64,000 bases of DNA. It comes from Rhodospirillaceae bacterium. Lineage in GTDB: Bacteria; Pseudomonadota; Alphaproteobacteria; Thalassobaculales; Thalassobaculaceae. Position numbers and translations under genes: made by a program. Each line of letters begins with the position of its first letter. The first letter of the stretch is position 1. The stretch lies in contig JAGYJX010000031.1 in the NCBI GenBank assembly GCA_018401495.1, positions 62,001-126,000 on the forward strand, written 5' to 3'. Shown piece by piece: positions 32,966 through 42,741 of the stretch. Below the pieces are notes generated by a model, which did no database searches, was not told the DNA's origin, and was given only the letters and a program-made list of their open reading frames with translations.

Positions 32966-33649
32966 TCAGCCGTGGTCGCGAGCGCCGAAGATCGCCGTGC
33001 CGACCCGCACATGGGTGGCGCCGAGGGCGACCGCCGCCTCGTAGTCGCCGCTCATGCCCATCGACAGCCGTTCCAGGCCGTGCCGCTTGGCGAGCTCGCG
33101 CAGCAGGGCGAAGTGCAGGGCCGGATCATCATCGACCGGCGGGATGCACATCAGCCCGACCACCGGCAAGCCGTGCGCGCTCCGGCAGGCCTCGATGAAG
33201 GCGTCGGCCTCGGCCGGCAGGACCCCGGCCTTCTGCGCCTCCTCGCCGGTGTTGATCTGGATGTAGCAGTCCGGGCGACGGCCCTGGCGGTCCATCTCGC
33301 GGGCCAGTTCGGCCGCCAGCTTCGGCCGGTCGACGGTCTGGATGACGTCGAACAGCGCCACCGCCTCGCGGACCTTGTTGGTCTGCAGCGGCCCGATCAG
33401 GTGCAACTCGACGCCGTCGAAGCGCTCGCGCAGCCCCGGCCACTTGCCCTGCGCCTCCTGGACCCGGTTCTCGCCGAACACCCGCTGGCCGGCCAGCAGC
33501 GCCGCCTCGACACGCTCGATCGGCTGCACCTTGCCGACCGCGATCAGGGTGACGGTGCCGGGGTCGCGGCCGGCCTCGGCGGCGGCGGCGGCGATGCGGG
33601 CCCGGACATCGGCCAGGTTGGCGGCCACTTCGGTCGCGGCGTCGGTCAT
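32966..33649 (-). CDS. yggS: PLP homeostasis protein, YggS/PLPBP family
   Basis: A small pyridoxal-phosphate-binding protein that keeps vitamin B6 and amino acid pools balanced; it is not an active racemase. Intact, 227 residues. The PLP lysine is in LIAVGKVQPIE; HLIGPLQTNK, QINTGEEAQKAG, LMCIPPVDDD and RLSMGMSGDYEAAVALG are all family hallmarks, ending VRVGTAIFGARDHG. The ATG overlaps the stop of the upstream sulfotransferase (ATGA), which makes it the last gene of the cupin-sulfotransferase operon. Confidence 0.95.
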   Translation of the reverse strand: MTDAATEVAANLADVRARIAAAAAEAGRDPGTVTLIAVGKVQPIERVEAALLAGQRVFGENRVQEAQGKWPGLRERFDGVELHLIGPLQTNKVREAVALFDVIQTVDRPKLAAELAREMDRQGRRPDCYIQINTGEEAQKAGVLPAEADAFIEACRSAHGLPVVGLMCIPPVDDDPALHFALLRELAKRHGLERLSMGMSGDYEAAVALGATHVRVGTAIFGARDHG

Positions 33650-35573
33650 GCTTGCTCCTGCTGCTCGTAGCCGTAGCGGCGGATCTCGTCGGCGAGGGAT
33701 CGCGCCACCGGATTCATCGCGAAATCGTAACGACGCCAGCGCGCCAGCGCGGTGCGGTAGATCGGCTGCGTCACCTGGGCGGCGCTGGGGGTGGCGAGCA
33801 CGCCGCGGCCGCGGGCGTGCTCGTCGAACCGGGTGACCGCATCGTGCCACGGCAGCCCGAGGAATTCGAGGATGCGGGCGGCCTCGCGCGGCAGATCGTC
33901 CACCAGATCCTCGTAGCGGACCGCCGCCCGCGGCGGATCGTGGGCGTCGGCGTAGGCCTCCCAGGCGCCGAACGCCGCGCGGTAGAGCCGGACGGTGTCG
34001 TCGAGCGAGGTGAACGACGCCATCCAGGTGTTGAGATGGAAGCGCTGCATGAAGCAGGACAGCACGACGTCGCAGGGGTGGCGCAGCGCCAGCAGGAAGC
34101 GGGCTTCCGGAAACACCGACCGGATCAATCCGGCGTGCACCAGGTTCAGCGGCATCTTGTCGACGGCGTACCGGGTCGGCGCCGCCGGCAGGAAGCGGGC
34201 CATCCGGGCCCGGTACCAGCCCCGCATCTCGGCGCGCTCGGCGGCCGGCAGGTCGACCAGTCCCTGGGGATAGCTCCGACCGGACAGCGCGAACCGGGCG
34301 ATCAGGCCGGCCACCAGCGGCCGCTCCTCGACCACCGCGATGTCGGGATGGGCGTCGAGCATCTGGTCGAGCAGGGTGGTCCCGGAGCGCGGGAACCCGA
34401 CCAGGAACAGCGGATCGGGCCCGTCGCGGGCATCGGCAGCGGGTGGCGTCGCCGGCGGCAGGCCGCCGCGGTACAGGGCGGTCAGGTCGGCGATCTGGCG
34501 GTGGGCGTGCTCCGCGTCGACGCCCGCGGCAGGCCGGCGCGCTGGGCGGCGTTGGCCTCGGCGAAGGCCTCGAACGCCTCGCGCGGCCGGTCCAGGGCCT
34601 CGAGAGCCTGGGCGCGCTCGAACAGCAGCGGGTAACGGCGGGCCGGGGCGGCTTCGACGGCCAGCCAGGCGTCGGCCCTGTCCAGGGCTTCGGCCGGGCT
34701 CTTACGGCGCCGCGCCACCTGCACCGCCAGCTGGGTCGCCGCAAGGTGGCCGGGATGCGACGCGAGCGCCCGCCGGGTCCACCGGGCGGCGGCCTCGAGG
34801 TCGGCGCGGTTGTCGGCCAGTTCGGCGACCTGGGCGGTCGCCGAGGCGTCGGACGGCTGCAGCAGGACAGCGCGCCGGGCGGCGGCGCTGGCGAGGCCGG
34901 CGTCGCCGTCGGCGCGGGCCGCGGCGGCCAGCTGGCGGTGCAGTTCGGCGGCCAGGGGCGTGGACGCGACTCCGGCGCCGAGCAGTTCGACCGCCCGGTC
35001 GGCCTGGTCGAGGTCGACCAGCAACCCGGCCAGGGTGATCCGGGCCTCGACCGTCGGGGCCAGCGACAGCGCCGTCTCCAGGTGCTGGACCGCCTCGCGC
35101 CAGCGCCCCGACAGCCGGCAGGCAGCGCCGAGATTGGCGTGCAGCGCCGCGTCGCGCGGCGCCCGGGCCAGCCCGGCGCGGTAGGCGGAAGCCGCCGCGT
35201 CGGGCCGGCCCAGTCCGGTCAGCGCGTCGCCGCGCAGGCGGGCGATCGCCGGGTGGGAGTGGGCCGACACCGGCAAGGCATCGAGGCAGTCGAGCGCCCC
35301 GACGGCGTCGCCGAGGCCAAGCTTCAACTGCCCGAGATTGGCCAGCAGGTCGGCGTCACCCGGGGCCCGGCGCCGGGCGGCCTCGAGCAGCCGGACCGCC
35401 GCCGTCGTTGCCCCGGCGCGCGCCTCCAGCATGGCAAGGCGGTACAGCAGGCCTGCCGGGATCGCCGGGTCGGCGGCGAGTGCCGCGTGGTGCGGGCGCG
35501 CCGGCGCCGGATCGCCGGCCGCCAGGGCACGGTCGACACGGGCGCGGTGGGTCGGGGACAGCCGGGACGCCAT
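33646..35573 (-). CDS. TPR-repeat sulfotransferase
   Basis: About 642 residues. The N-terminal part (1-340) has about nine TPR units (ALHANLGAACRLSGRWREAV and others). The C-terminal sulfotransferase domain has the PAPS-binding 5' loop FLVGFPRSGTTLLDQML, the 3'-phosphate region RFLLALRHPCDVVLSCFM, and RYEDLVDDLPREA. Such TPR fusions resemble tyrosylprotein sulfotransferases in the catalytic domain. A missing G (or two extra bases) near 34520 breaks the frame between the two parts. It sits 6 bases after the neighbouring sulfotransferase gene and overlaps yggS. The target molecule is unknown. Confidence 0.87.
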
Positions 35574-35579
35574 TCTCGA

Positions 35580-36443
35580 TCAGACCGTGGGACGACCCTG
35601 CTTGTCGAGATAGCCGAGCGCGAGGAGCACCTCGCCGTGCGCGGCGATCAGCCGTTCGACCTGGTCGGGGGTCAGATGCTGGCGCCAGCCGCCGGCCCGC
35701 CCGGAATGAAAGAACACCTGGTCGTCCCGGGTCCGCTCGCGGAAGCCGCCGGCGCGCTCCTGGCGCGACACCTCCTCGAAGCTGCTGAACTTCACGGCGC
35801 GCGCTATGCGGTCCTTGCTGGCGGGAACACCGATATGCCGGACCGCCCGCTCGAACGCCTTCAAGGGCTTGGCCTTCATATCCTCGTAGCGCAACACCAG
35901 CGGCTCGAACCCGGGCACGCTGGTCCAGGAGCGGTAGTGGTCCGACCAGCGCCCGAGAATCTGGAAGATCGCAGCCGGGGTGGTCCGCGTCCGGAACGCC
36001 GGCGAGCAGACCGCCTCGACGGCATCGGCGACCGAGAAATTGTAATGCCGGGCAATCGACACGGTCACGTCGAACACGTTCCGCACGATGTAGATCGCCC
36101 CCATGGTGCAGTCGAGGTGGATCAACAGCCGGCCCTCGTACTCGCCGAGCATGTTGTGGGTCTTGACCATGCTGGTCTCGGGCCGGCCCGCCAGGTAGCG
36201 CTGGATGGGCTCGCGCAGGGCGTGCAGCCCGGCGTCGTCGAGCTCGGCCACCGGCCGGCCGGCGAACCGCTCGTAGACCGGGATGTGGGCATCGCCGAAG
36301 CCGACCACGGACAAGGCGTTGATGGAGATCGGCTGGTCGGCGTTGCGGAACAGGTTCTCGAGGAAGATCCGGACCCAGGTGTTCCCGGATTTCGGGTAGG
36401 AGGCGAGCCAGAGGATACCGCCGGGCATCGTTGCCTCAGACAT
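35580..36443 (-). CDS. Sulfotransferase domain protein
   Basis: An intact 287-residue sulfotransferase. The PAPS 5' loop is LWLASYPKSGNTWVRIFLEN, and the 3' phosphate-binding region is AIYIVRNVFDVTVSIARHYN; the C-terminal GxxGxxK-like stretch reads FFHSGRAGGWRQHLT. It resembles the Sulfotransfer_1 family acting on small hydroxylated molecules. Its ATG overlaps the stop of the cupin gene by 8 bases (ATGTCTGA), which implies coupled translation. The pairing with an oxygenase suggests that a hydroxyl group is made and then sulfated; this is inference. Confidence 0.88.
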   Translation of the reverse strand: MSEATMPGGILWLASYPKSGNTWVRIFLENLFRNADQPISINALSVVGFGDAHIPVYERFAGRPVAELDDAGLHALREPIQRYLAGRPETSMVKTHNMLGEYEGRLLIHLDCTMGAIYIVRNVFDVTVSIARHYNFSVADAVEAVCSPAFRTRTTPAAIFQILGRWSDHYRSWTSVPGFEPLVLRYEDMKAKPLKAFERAVRHIGVPASKDRIARAVKFSSFEEVSRQERAGGFRERTRDDQVFFHSGRAGGWRQHLTPDQVERLIAAHGEVLLALGYLDKQGRPTV

Positions 36444-37581
36444 GGATCGGGTAGACCACCCGACGCTCGATCAGGGAGGCCAGAAATCGCTCGCCGGCGG
36501 GTCCGCGCGCGCCGTGGGCAGCGTTCAGCTCCGACAGCCAGAACACCTCGCGGTCCAGGATCCAGGCCAGCATGGCGGCGTCGTCGGAGCCTGCCGGAAC
36601 CTCCGGTCGGTGGCGCGAAACGTAGAAGTAGCGGTCGCCCGAGCGGTCGGGAAACCGATAGCCCGTGACCTTCTCGAAGGTCCGGTCCTTCAGGTAGCCG
36701 ATCACCTGGTCGACGAAGGCGGGATCGCGGAGCATGGCGGCGACGTGGTCGCCGACCGCGGCGAGATAGGCGGCCAGCTCCTCGCGATCCTCGAAATGCG
36801 GCAGCCGCCGGCGCAGGAATTCCTGCTTGGGCGCCTCGCTGGCCAGCATCCCGACGGCGGTGAACCCGACCGACGGCGAGGCGCCGAACGACAGATGAAG
36901 CGACGCGGCGTCGGTCGCCAGGGCGTCGTGGTAGAGGCCACGCGGCAGGTACAGGATGTCGCCGGGCCGCATGGTGACGCGCTGCGCCACCTTGCCCTTC
37001 ATCCGGTCGTGCTGCTCGGGCGTGAAATCGGGCGGGCGGATGCCCGGGGTGAAGGTCGATTGCGGGAACCGGCCCTCGTAGATGTTCCAGACCTTCTCGC
37101 CCTCGATCTGGATGGCGATCACGTCCATCGTGTCGAAGTGCGAGGCGTAGCCGGGAACGCGTTGCCAGGAACAGTACATGTTGCAGGACGTGCTGGTCCC
37201 GAACAGCCGTTCGATGCAGCGCGTGACCGCCGCCACCTCGGGGTCGATCCCGTCGAGGTAGTCGAGAACGAAGGTGGCGCCCTTCTGCAGCAGCCCGGTG
37301 ACGCGCTGGCGGTCGGGGCGGAGGATCTGGTCGCCGGTGCGGCCGACGCCGGGGCGGCAGTACTCGCGCGGATCGAGCACCCGCCCGGCGAGCGCCATCT
37401 CCACCGACCGGCCATCCCACAGCTTGGGACGCTCCAGCAGGTCGTTCAGCTTGTCCCAGGAGAACAGAAGCTGCAGGTCCTGGACCGACCCGGTTTCGTG
37501 GTGGAGGCGTTGGTCGAGGTAGTCCCGCACGAAGGTCTGGCGGTCGATCGCCTTGAACAGCCTGTTGAAGGGGATGTCCAT
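36436..37581 (-). CDS. Cupin-4/JmjC-like 2-oxoglutarate-dependent oxygenase
   Basis: An intact 381-residue protein of the cupin_4/ROXA-like family. The iron-binding facial triad is visible as HFDTMDVIAIQIEGEKVWNI (HxD) and YLPRGLYHDALA (second His). Relatives are Fe(II)/2-oxoglutarate hydroxylases acting on ribosomal proteins or other peptides. Bacterial YcfD (RoxA) hydroxylates an arginine of ribosomal protein L16, but whether this protein does so is unknown. It is the first gene of an operon with two sulfotransferases and yggS, and it lies next to a porin. Confidence 0.8.
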   Translation of the reverse strand: MDIPFNRLFKAIDRQTFVRDYLDQRLHHETGSVQDLQLLFSWDKLNDLLERPKLWDGRSVEMALAGRVLDPREYCRPGVGRTGDQILRPDRQRVTGLLQKGATFVLDYLDGIDPEVAAVTRCIERLFGTSTSCNMYCSWQRVPGYASHFDTMDVIAIQIEGEKVWNIYEGRFPQSTFTPGIRPPDFTPEQHDRMKGKVAQRVTMRPGDILYLPRGLYHDALATDAASLHLSFGASPSVGFTAVGMLASEAPKQEFLRRRLPHFEDREELAAYLAAVGDHVAAMLRDPAFVDQVIGYLKDRTFEKVTGYRFPDRSGDRYFYVSRHRPEVPAGSDDAAMLAWILDREVFWLSELNAAHGARGPAGERFLASLIERRVVYPIHV

Positions 37582-37635
37582 GCCGACTCTCCCTATGCTC
37601 GCGGTCGCGCCCCGGATTCGATTCGAGGTCCTGAA

Positions 37636-37665
37636 ACGGAAAAGGAGCCGCCCGAGGGCGGCTCC
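37636..37665 (-). terminator. Intrinsic terminator of the porin gene
   Basis: A 10-bp GC stem (GGAGCCGCCC/GGGCGGCTCC, 37644-37665) is followed on the minus strand by TTTTCC. It lies 25 bases after the porin stop. Confidence 0.8.
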
Positions 37666-37689
37666 TTCCCGAACCAGACGTAACTGATA

Positions 37690-38784
37690 TCAGAAGCTGA
37701 GCTTGATACCGGTCACGAGGTAGGTCGCCTCGTTCTTGTCGATACCAGTGGTGTTCGAGTCGAACTGCGCGTGGCCGAGAGTGGCAGCCGCCGTCACGCC
37801 CGGGCCCAGGGTGTAGTTGGCCGAGAGGTGAACGGTCTTCTGCTCGGTCTGCGGGTTGGCCAGAGTGTTCAGGCCCTCGCGCTCACCGGTGAAGTAGGTG
37901 AGGCTGACGCCGAGCGGGCCGGTCGTGTAGGCGACGCCGATGTTGTAGCCGTCACCGTCGTTGCCGTTGTTGTTGTCGTCCGCCTTCGCGTAGGAACCGC
38001 CAACCTCGAAGCCACCGAAGCCGATGGTCAGGCCGAAGTTGTAGGCGATCGGCTCGTCGGCGTTCGACGGAGCGTTCAGGAAGGTGCCGTAGCCGGCCGA
38101 CACACCGACGGAAGCGCCGGCGAAGTCGCCCTTAAAGTTGGCACCAACAGCCACCATGTCCGAGTTCACCGCGTCGCGGTTCGGGGTGTTGTTGTTGTCC
38201 TGGTTGGCGTCCGGAGCATAGGACGCACCAAGCTGGAAGCCGCCGAAGCGCGGGGTGTAGTAGGTCAGCTTGGTGGAGTCGTTCGCCGCGGCCGGCTCGA
38301 CGAAGGTGGAGCCGTACGGGTTGCGGAAGTAGCCGCTGGTCGACAGGCCGGAACCGGACACCGCCGCCCAATCGATCTGGTCACCCGAGTTCAGGGTGAT
38401 GCCGTAATCGGTCGGGGCGTAGTGCATCTTGTACATCGCCGAGTTCTCGTCGCCGAGGTTGATCTCGCCGAAGGAGCCCTTAACGATCAGGTACGACTCG
38501 TCGATCTGGTCGGCCGAGTTGCTGTTGGCTTCCAGCTGAACGTTGATACCGAACTCGATACCGTTGTCCAGGGTGGTCATGCCGGTGAAGAAGATTTCCG
38601 AGTCGGACTTGATGTCGAAGCCGTCGACGTCGCGGCCGGCGTTGTCGTCAACGGATGCGTAACCCATCCACTGCTCCATGTAACCGCCGACCTTGACCGA
38701 AAGCTTTTCGGCCGAAAGGGCGGGGCTGGAGGCGATCATGCCCGCGGCGACGAGCGCCGTCGTGCCGAGAAGAACCTTTTTCAT
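37690..38784 (-). CDS. Gram-negative porin
   Basis: An outer-membrane beta-barrel channel. Intact, 364 residues. The signal peptide MKKVLLGTTALVAAGMIASS ends ALSA/EKLS. The mature part shows alternating amphipathic strands, the alphaproteobacterial porin opening VKVGGYMEQWMGYA, a long acidic asparagine-rich loop set, and the final strand ends in Phe (TGIKLSF), which outer-membrane assembly needs. It lies between a possible promoter and an intrinsic terminator, so it is its own transcription unit. It is the most Asn/Asp-rich and least GC-biased gene in the window, as expected for an abundant porin. Confidence 0.92.
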   Translation of the reverse strand: MKKVLLGTTALVAAGMIASSPALSAEKLSVKVGGYMEQWMGYASVDDNAGRDVDGFDIKSDSEIFFTGMTTLDNGIEFGINVQLEANSNSADQIDESYLIVKGSFGEINLGDENSAMYKMHYAPTDYGITLNSGDQIDWAAVSGSGLSTSGYFRNPYGSTFVEPAAANDSTKLTYYTPRFGGFQLGASYAPDANQDNNNTPNRDAVNSDMVAVGANFKGDFAGASVGVSAGYGTFLNAPSNADEPIAYNFGLTIGFGGFEVGGSYAKADDNNNGNDGDGYNIGVAYTTGPLGVSLTYFTGEREGLNTLANPQTEQKTVHLSANYTLGPGVTAAATLGHAQFDSNTTGIDKNEATYLVTGIKLSF

Positions 38785-38880
38785 TCCCCTACTCCCGAGT
38801 TCGAGGTGTTTTCCGGGCACGCGACGACGTCGTTTTCGACTATGGGCGTCGTTCGACGTTGTGTCGCCGCGTCGCCGGTA

Positions 38881-38909
38881 TTGCTATGCCGCTGCATCGG
38901 CACCGTCAA
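38881..38909 (-). promoter_or_regulatory. Possible sigma-70 promoter of the porin gene
   Basis: On the minus strand TTGACG is followed after 17 bases by TAGCAA. The -35 box is good and the -10 box weak. The start would be near 38874, giving a leader of about 90 bases. Confidence 0.35.
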
Positions 38910-39050
38910 CAAACCTCGGCACTTAGCCGGTGCAAAACTGTCTCAATGTGACGAAAATGCCACAACCTCCGGCAGCGACCGAACAGCGGCGGCGATTGCA
39001 TGGGCGGCGCGGCGCCGCTAATACAGGATCAAATGTCGAGGACGCGCGCC

Positions 39051-39589
39051 ATGACTCCGCAGGATTCTCATCACCGCATCGCTCGCCGGTACCGCGCTGC
39101 TCGCCGCCGCGTGCGCGGATGTGCCGGTCGAGTACTCCTACCCGACCAGCGGGCCGGGCGGGAAGCCGACCTACGAGAAGCAGGAGAGTCTGGTCGGGCC
39201 GGACGGCCTCGACCTGTTCCAGCTCGGCCGCCCGAGCCAGTCTCAGACCGGCGGCGGCGGCGTGGCGGTCAACGCCTTCCTGTGGCGTGCCTCGCTCGAC
39301 ACGCTGTCGTTCATGCCGCTGTCCTCGGCCGACCCGTTCGGCGGCGTCATCATCACCGACTGGTACAGCCCGCCGCAGTCGCAGGGCGAGCGGTTCAAGA
39401 TCACCATCTACATCCTCGACCGCGCGCCTGCGCTCGGACGGGATCCGCGCCAACGTGTTCCGCCAGGAGCGTACCCAGTCCGGGCAGTGGATGGACTCCG
39501 CCGTCGAGGCCACGCTCGGCAAGGACCTCGAGGACGCCATCCTGACGCGGGCGCGGCAGATCCGGATCCAGCAGGCGTCCGTGAAGTAG
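39051..39589 (+). CDS. DUF3576 lipoprotein
   Basis: About 178 residues after correction. The signal peptide with lipobox [17 protein letters not shown] predicts a lipid-anchored envelope protein. The rest matches the DUF3576 family: [33 protein letters not shown] and [19 protein letters not shown]. In alphaproteobacteria this gene is commonly found just before leuS, as here. Two extra bases break the frame, right after the start (near 39060) and near 39432. The function is unknown. Confidence 0.85.
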
Positions 39590-39663
39590 GCGCCGTATCC
39601 TACGCGCGGCGGCCTCGGTCCGCCGGCGCGCAACCCCTGTCCGAGCATCGAGAGACCGACCGC

Positions 39664-42230
39664 ATGGCGCGCTACAACGTCAAGGAAACCGAGTCCCGCT
39701 GGCAGCGGCGCTGGGCCGAGGCTGGCTGCTTCGAGGTCGAGGTCGATCCGGCGCGGCCCAAATACTACGTGCTCGAGATGTTTCCCTACCCGTCCGGGCG
39801 GATCCACATGGGTCACGTCCGCAACTACACCCTCGGCGACGTCGTCGCCCGGTACAAGAAGGCGCGCGGGTTCAACGTCCTGCACCCGATGGGCTGGGAC
39901 GCCTTCGGGCTGCCGGCCGAGAACGCGGCGATCGAACGCGGCGTCCACCCGCACGGCTGGACCCACGAGAACATCGACGCCATGCGCGACCAGCTCAAGG
40001 GCATGGGGCTGAGCTACGACTGGCGGCGCGAGGTCGCGACCTGCGATCCGGCCTACTACCGCCACGAGCAGAAGATGTTCCTCGACTTCCTGAAGGCGGG
40101 CCTCGCCTACCGCAAGGAGAGCTGGGTCAACTGGGACCCGGTCGAGAACACCGTGCTCGCCAACGAGCAGGTGATCGACGGTCGCGGCTGGCGCTCCGGC
40201 GCCCTGGTCGAGAAGCGCAAGCTGAGCCAGTGGTTCCTGCGCATCACGCACTACGCCCAGGATCTGCTGGACGCGCTGCAGGGTCTGGAGCGGTGGCCCG
40301 ACAAGGTCCGCCTGATGCAGCACAACTGGATCGGCCGATCGGAGGGCGCGCGGGTGCGCTTCGAGATCGTCGGCCGCGACGACGCGATGGAGGTGTTCAC
40401 CACCCGCCCGGACACCCTGTTCGGCGCCAGCTTCTGCGCCATCTCGCCCAATCACCCGCTGGCCGCCGAGCTCGCCGAGCGCGACCCCGGGCTGGCCGCG
40501 TTCATCGCCGAGTGCAACCGGTCGAGCACCAGCGAAGCCGACATCGAGACCGCCGAGAAGCGGGGACACCGAACCGGGCTCGAGGTCCGGCACCCGTTCC
40601 GCCACGGCGCCACCATGCCGATCTACGTCGCCAACTTCGTGCCTGATGGAGTACGGCACCGGCGCGATCTTCGGCTGTCCGGCGCACGACCAGCGCGACC
40701 TCGACTTCGCCCGCAAATACGATCTTCCGGTGATCCCGGTGGTGCTGCCGCCGAAGGCCGATCCCGCCGTCTTCGCGGTCGGCGACGAGGCTTATGTCGG
40801 CCCCGGCACGATCTACAACTCTGAGTTCCTGGACGGGCTGGAGGTCGAGGCCGCGAAGGCGGCGGTCGCCGAGCGCCTGGTGGCGATCGGGGCCGGCGAG
40901 CGCACCACGACATGGCGGCTGCGCGACTGGGGCGTGTCTCGGCAGCGCTACTGGGGCTGCCCGATCCCGGTGATCCACTGCGACGGCTGCGGCCCGGTGC
41001 CGGTGCCCGAGGACCAGCTGCCGGTGACGCTGCCCCAGGACGTCGACTTCGACGCCCCCGGCAACCCTCTGGACCGCCACCCGAGCTGGAAGCACACCAC
41101 CTGCCCGAGCTGCGGCGGGGCCGCGCGGCGCGAGACCGACACCTTCGACACCTTCTTTGAATCCTCGTGGTACTTCGCGCGCTTCACCGACGCCCAGGGC
41201 GTCGGCGCCTTCGGGCGGACCGAGGCCGATTACTGGCTGCCTGTCGACCAGTACATCGGCGGCGTCGAGCACGCCGTCCTGCACCTGCTGTACTCGCGGT
41301 TCTTCACGCGGGCGCTGCGCGACTGCGGCTACCTCGGCATCGCCGAGCCGTTCGCCGGCCTGGTCGACCCAGGGCATGGTCTGCCACGAGACCTACAAGG
41401 GCCCGGACGGCAAGTGGTTGTACCCGACCGAGGTGACCCGGCCCGACGGTGGCGGCGTCGTCACCGTCGCCGGCGGCCTGCCGGTGACCGTCGGCCGCGT
41501 CGAGAAGATGTCGAAATCGAAGCGCAACACCGTCGACCCGGCGCACATCATCGACGCCTACGGGGCCGACACCGCCCGGCTGTTCATGCTGTCGGACAGC
41601 CCGCCGGAGCGCGACCTGGAATGGACCGAGGCCGGCGTCGACGGCGCCTGGCGCTACCTCAACCGGCTGTGGCGCGCGATCACCGAATCCGACCTGGCCC
41701 TGCCTCCGGTCGGCACCCCGCGGCCGGAGGCGCTGTCCCCGGCGGCCGAGCAGGCCTGGCGAGCCTGCCACAAGACGATCATCGGGGTCGGCGACGCCAT
41801 CGAGCGGTTCCGCTTCAACACCGCCGTCGCCCAGGTCCGCGAGCTGACCAACCTGTTGCTGGCGCTCGATGGCAAGGGCGCCGGGGAAGCCTGGGTCCTG
41901 CGCTTCGGCTGGGAGACCGCGGTCCGGCTGCTGGCGCCGATGATGCCGCACGTCGCCGAGGAACTCTGGGCGCATCTCGGGCACGCCGGCATGCTGGCGA
42001 CCAGCCCCTGGCCGGACGCCGACCCGGCGCTGGCCGAGGACGAGACCGTGACCGTCGCGGTGCAGATCAACGGCAAGCTGCGGGCGACCCTGGAGGTCGC
42101 CAAGGATCTCGACCGGGACGCGCTGATCGCCCTGGCGCTGGAGAACCCGAACGTGCAGCGCCAGTTGGACGGCAAGCCGCCCCGCAAGGTGATCGCGGTA
42201 CCCAACAAGATCGTCAACCTGGTGGCCTGA
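39664..42230 (+). CDS. leuS: Leucyl-tRNA synthetase
   Basis: Charges tRNA-Leu with leucine. About 855 residues. The class I signatures are [14 protein letters not shown] (HIGH) and [14 protein letters not shown] (KMSKS). The editing domain shows [14 protein letters not shown], and the C-terminal anticodon and tRNA-binding part ends [20 protein letters not shown]. Extra C bases break the frame near 40640 (GTGCCTGATGG) and near 41370 (GACCCAGGG); both restore conserved motifs when removed. An essential gene broken twice is one of the clearest signs that the frameshifts are artefacts. lptE starts two bases downstream. Confidence 0.97.
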
Positions 42231-42231
42231 G

Positions 42232-42741
42232 GTGATCGCCCGCCGCGCCCTCCTCCTGCTCCCCCTGGCGCTGTCGGCCTGCGGCTTCGAGCCGCTGTAC
42301 GGCAACCGCGCCGGCGGCGGCGGGGGTCCGGTGGCGACCCCGGAGATGCAGCGGATCTCGATCGCCCCGATCCCCGAGCGCTCGGGACAGATGCTCCGCA
42401 ACGAGTTGCGCGACCGGCTGGTCCCCACCGGCTTGCCCAGCAACCCGCGGTGGCGCCTCGACGTGGTGCTGCGCGAGACCACCTCCGACCTGGTCATCCT
42501 GCGCGACGCCACCGCGACCTTCGCCAAGTATGTCGGCGACGCGCAATGGGTCCTGATCGACCTGGAAAGCGACGCGCCGGCGACCCGCGGGCGCAGCCGG
42601 CGCATCGCCAGCTACTCGATCACCTCCTCGGAATTCGCCTCGCTGCAGGCCGAGGCGGACGCCCGGCGCCGGGTGATCACCGAGATCGCCGAGGACATCC
42701 GGCTGCGGCTCGGGCTGTATTTCGAGCGCGCCGGCGGATGA
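42232..42741 (+). CDS. lptE: LPS-assembly lipoprotein LptE
   Basis: An outer-membrane lipoprotein that plugs and helps to fold LptD for lipopolysaccharide export. Intact, 169 residues. The signal and lipobox are [11 protein letters not shown]; then GFEPLYG, the typical alphaproteobacterial opening. The later [19 protein letters not shown] and [13 protein letters not shown] fit LptE. Starts with GTG one base after the leuS stop, and its TGA overlaps the holA ATG. The order leuS-lptE-holA is standard. Confidence 0.92.
   Translation: MIARRALLLLPLALSACGFEPLYGNRAGGGGGPVATPEMQRISIAPIPERSGQMLRNELRDRLVPTGLPSNPRWRLDVVLRETTSDLVILRDATATFAKYVGDAQWVLIDLESDAPATRGRSRRIASYSITSSEFASLQAEADARRRVITEIAEDIRLRLGLYFERAGG

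Noticed and set aside
39664-42230. Programmed frameshifting in leuS at the two CC sites
   Set aside because: No slippery heptamer or stop-codon arrangement; the same kind of extra base occurs in many unrelated genes, so errors explain it better.
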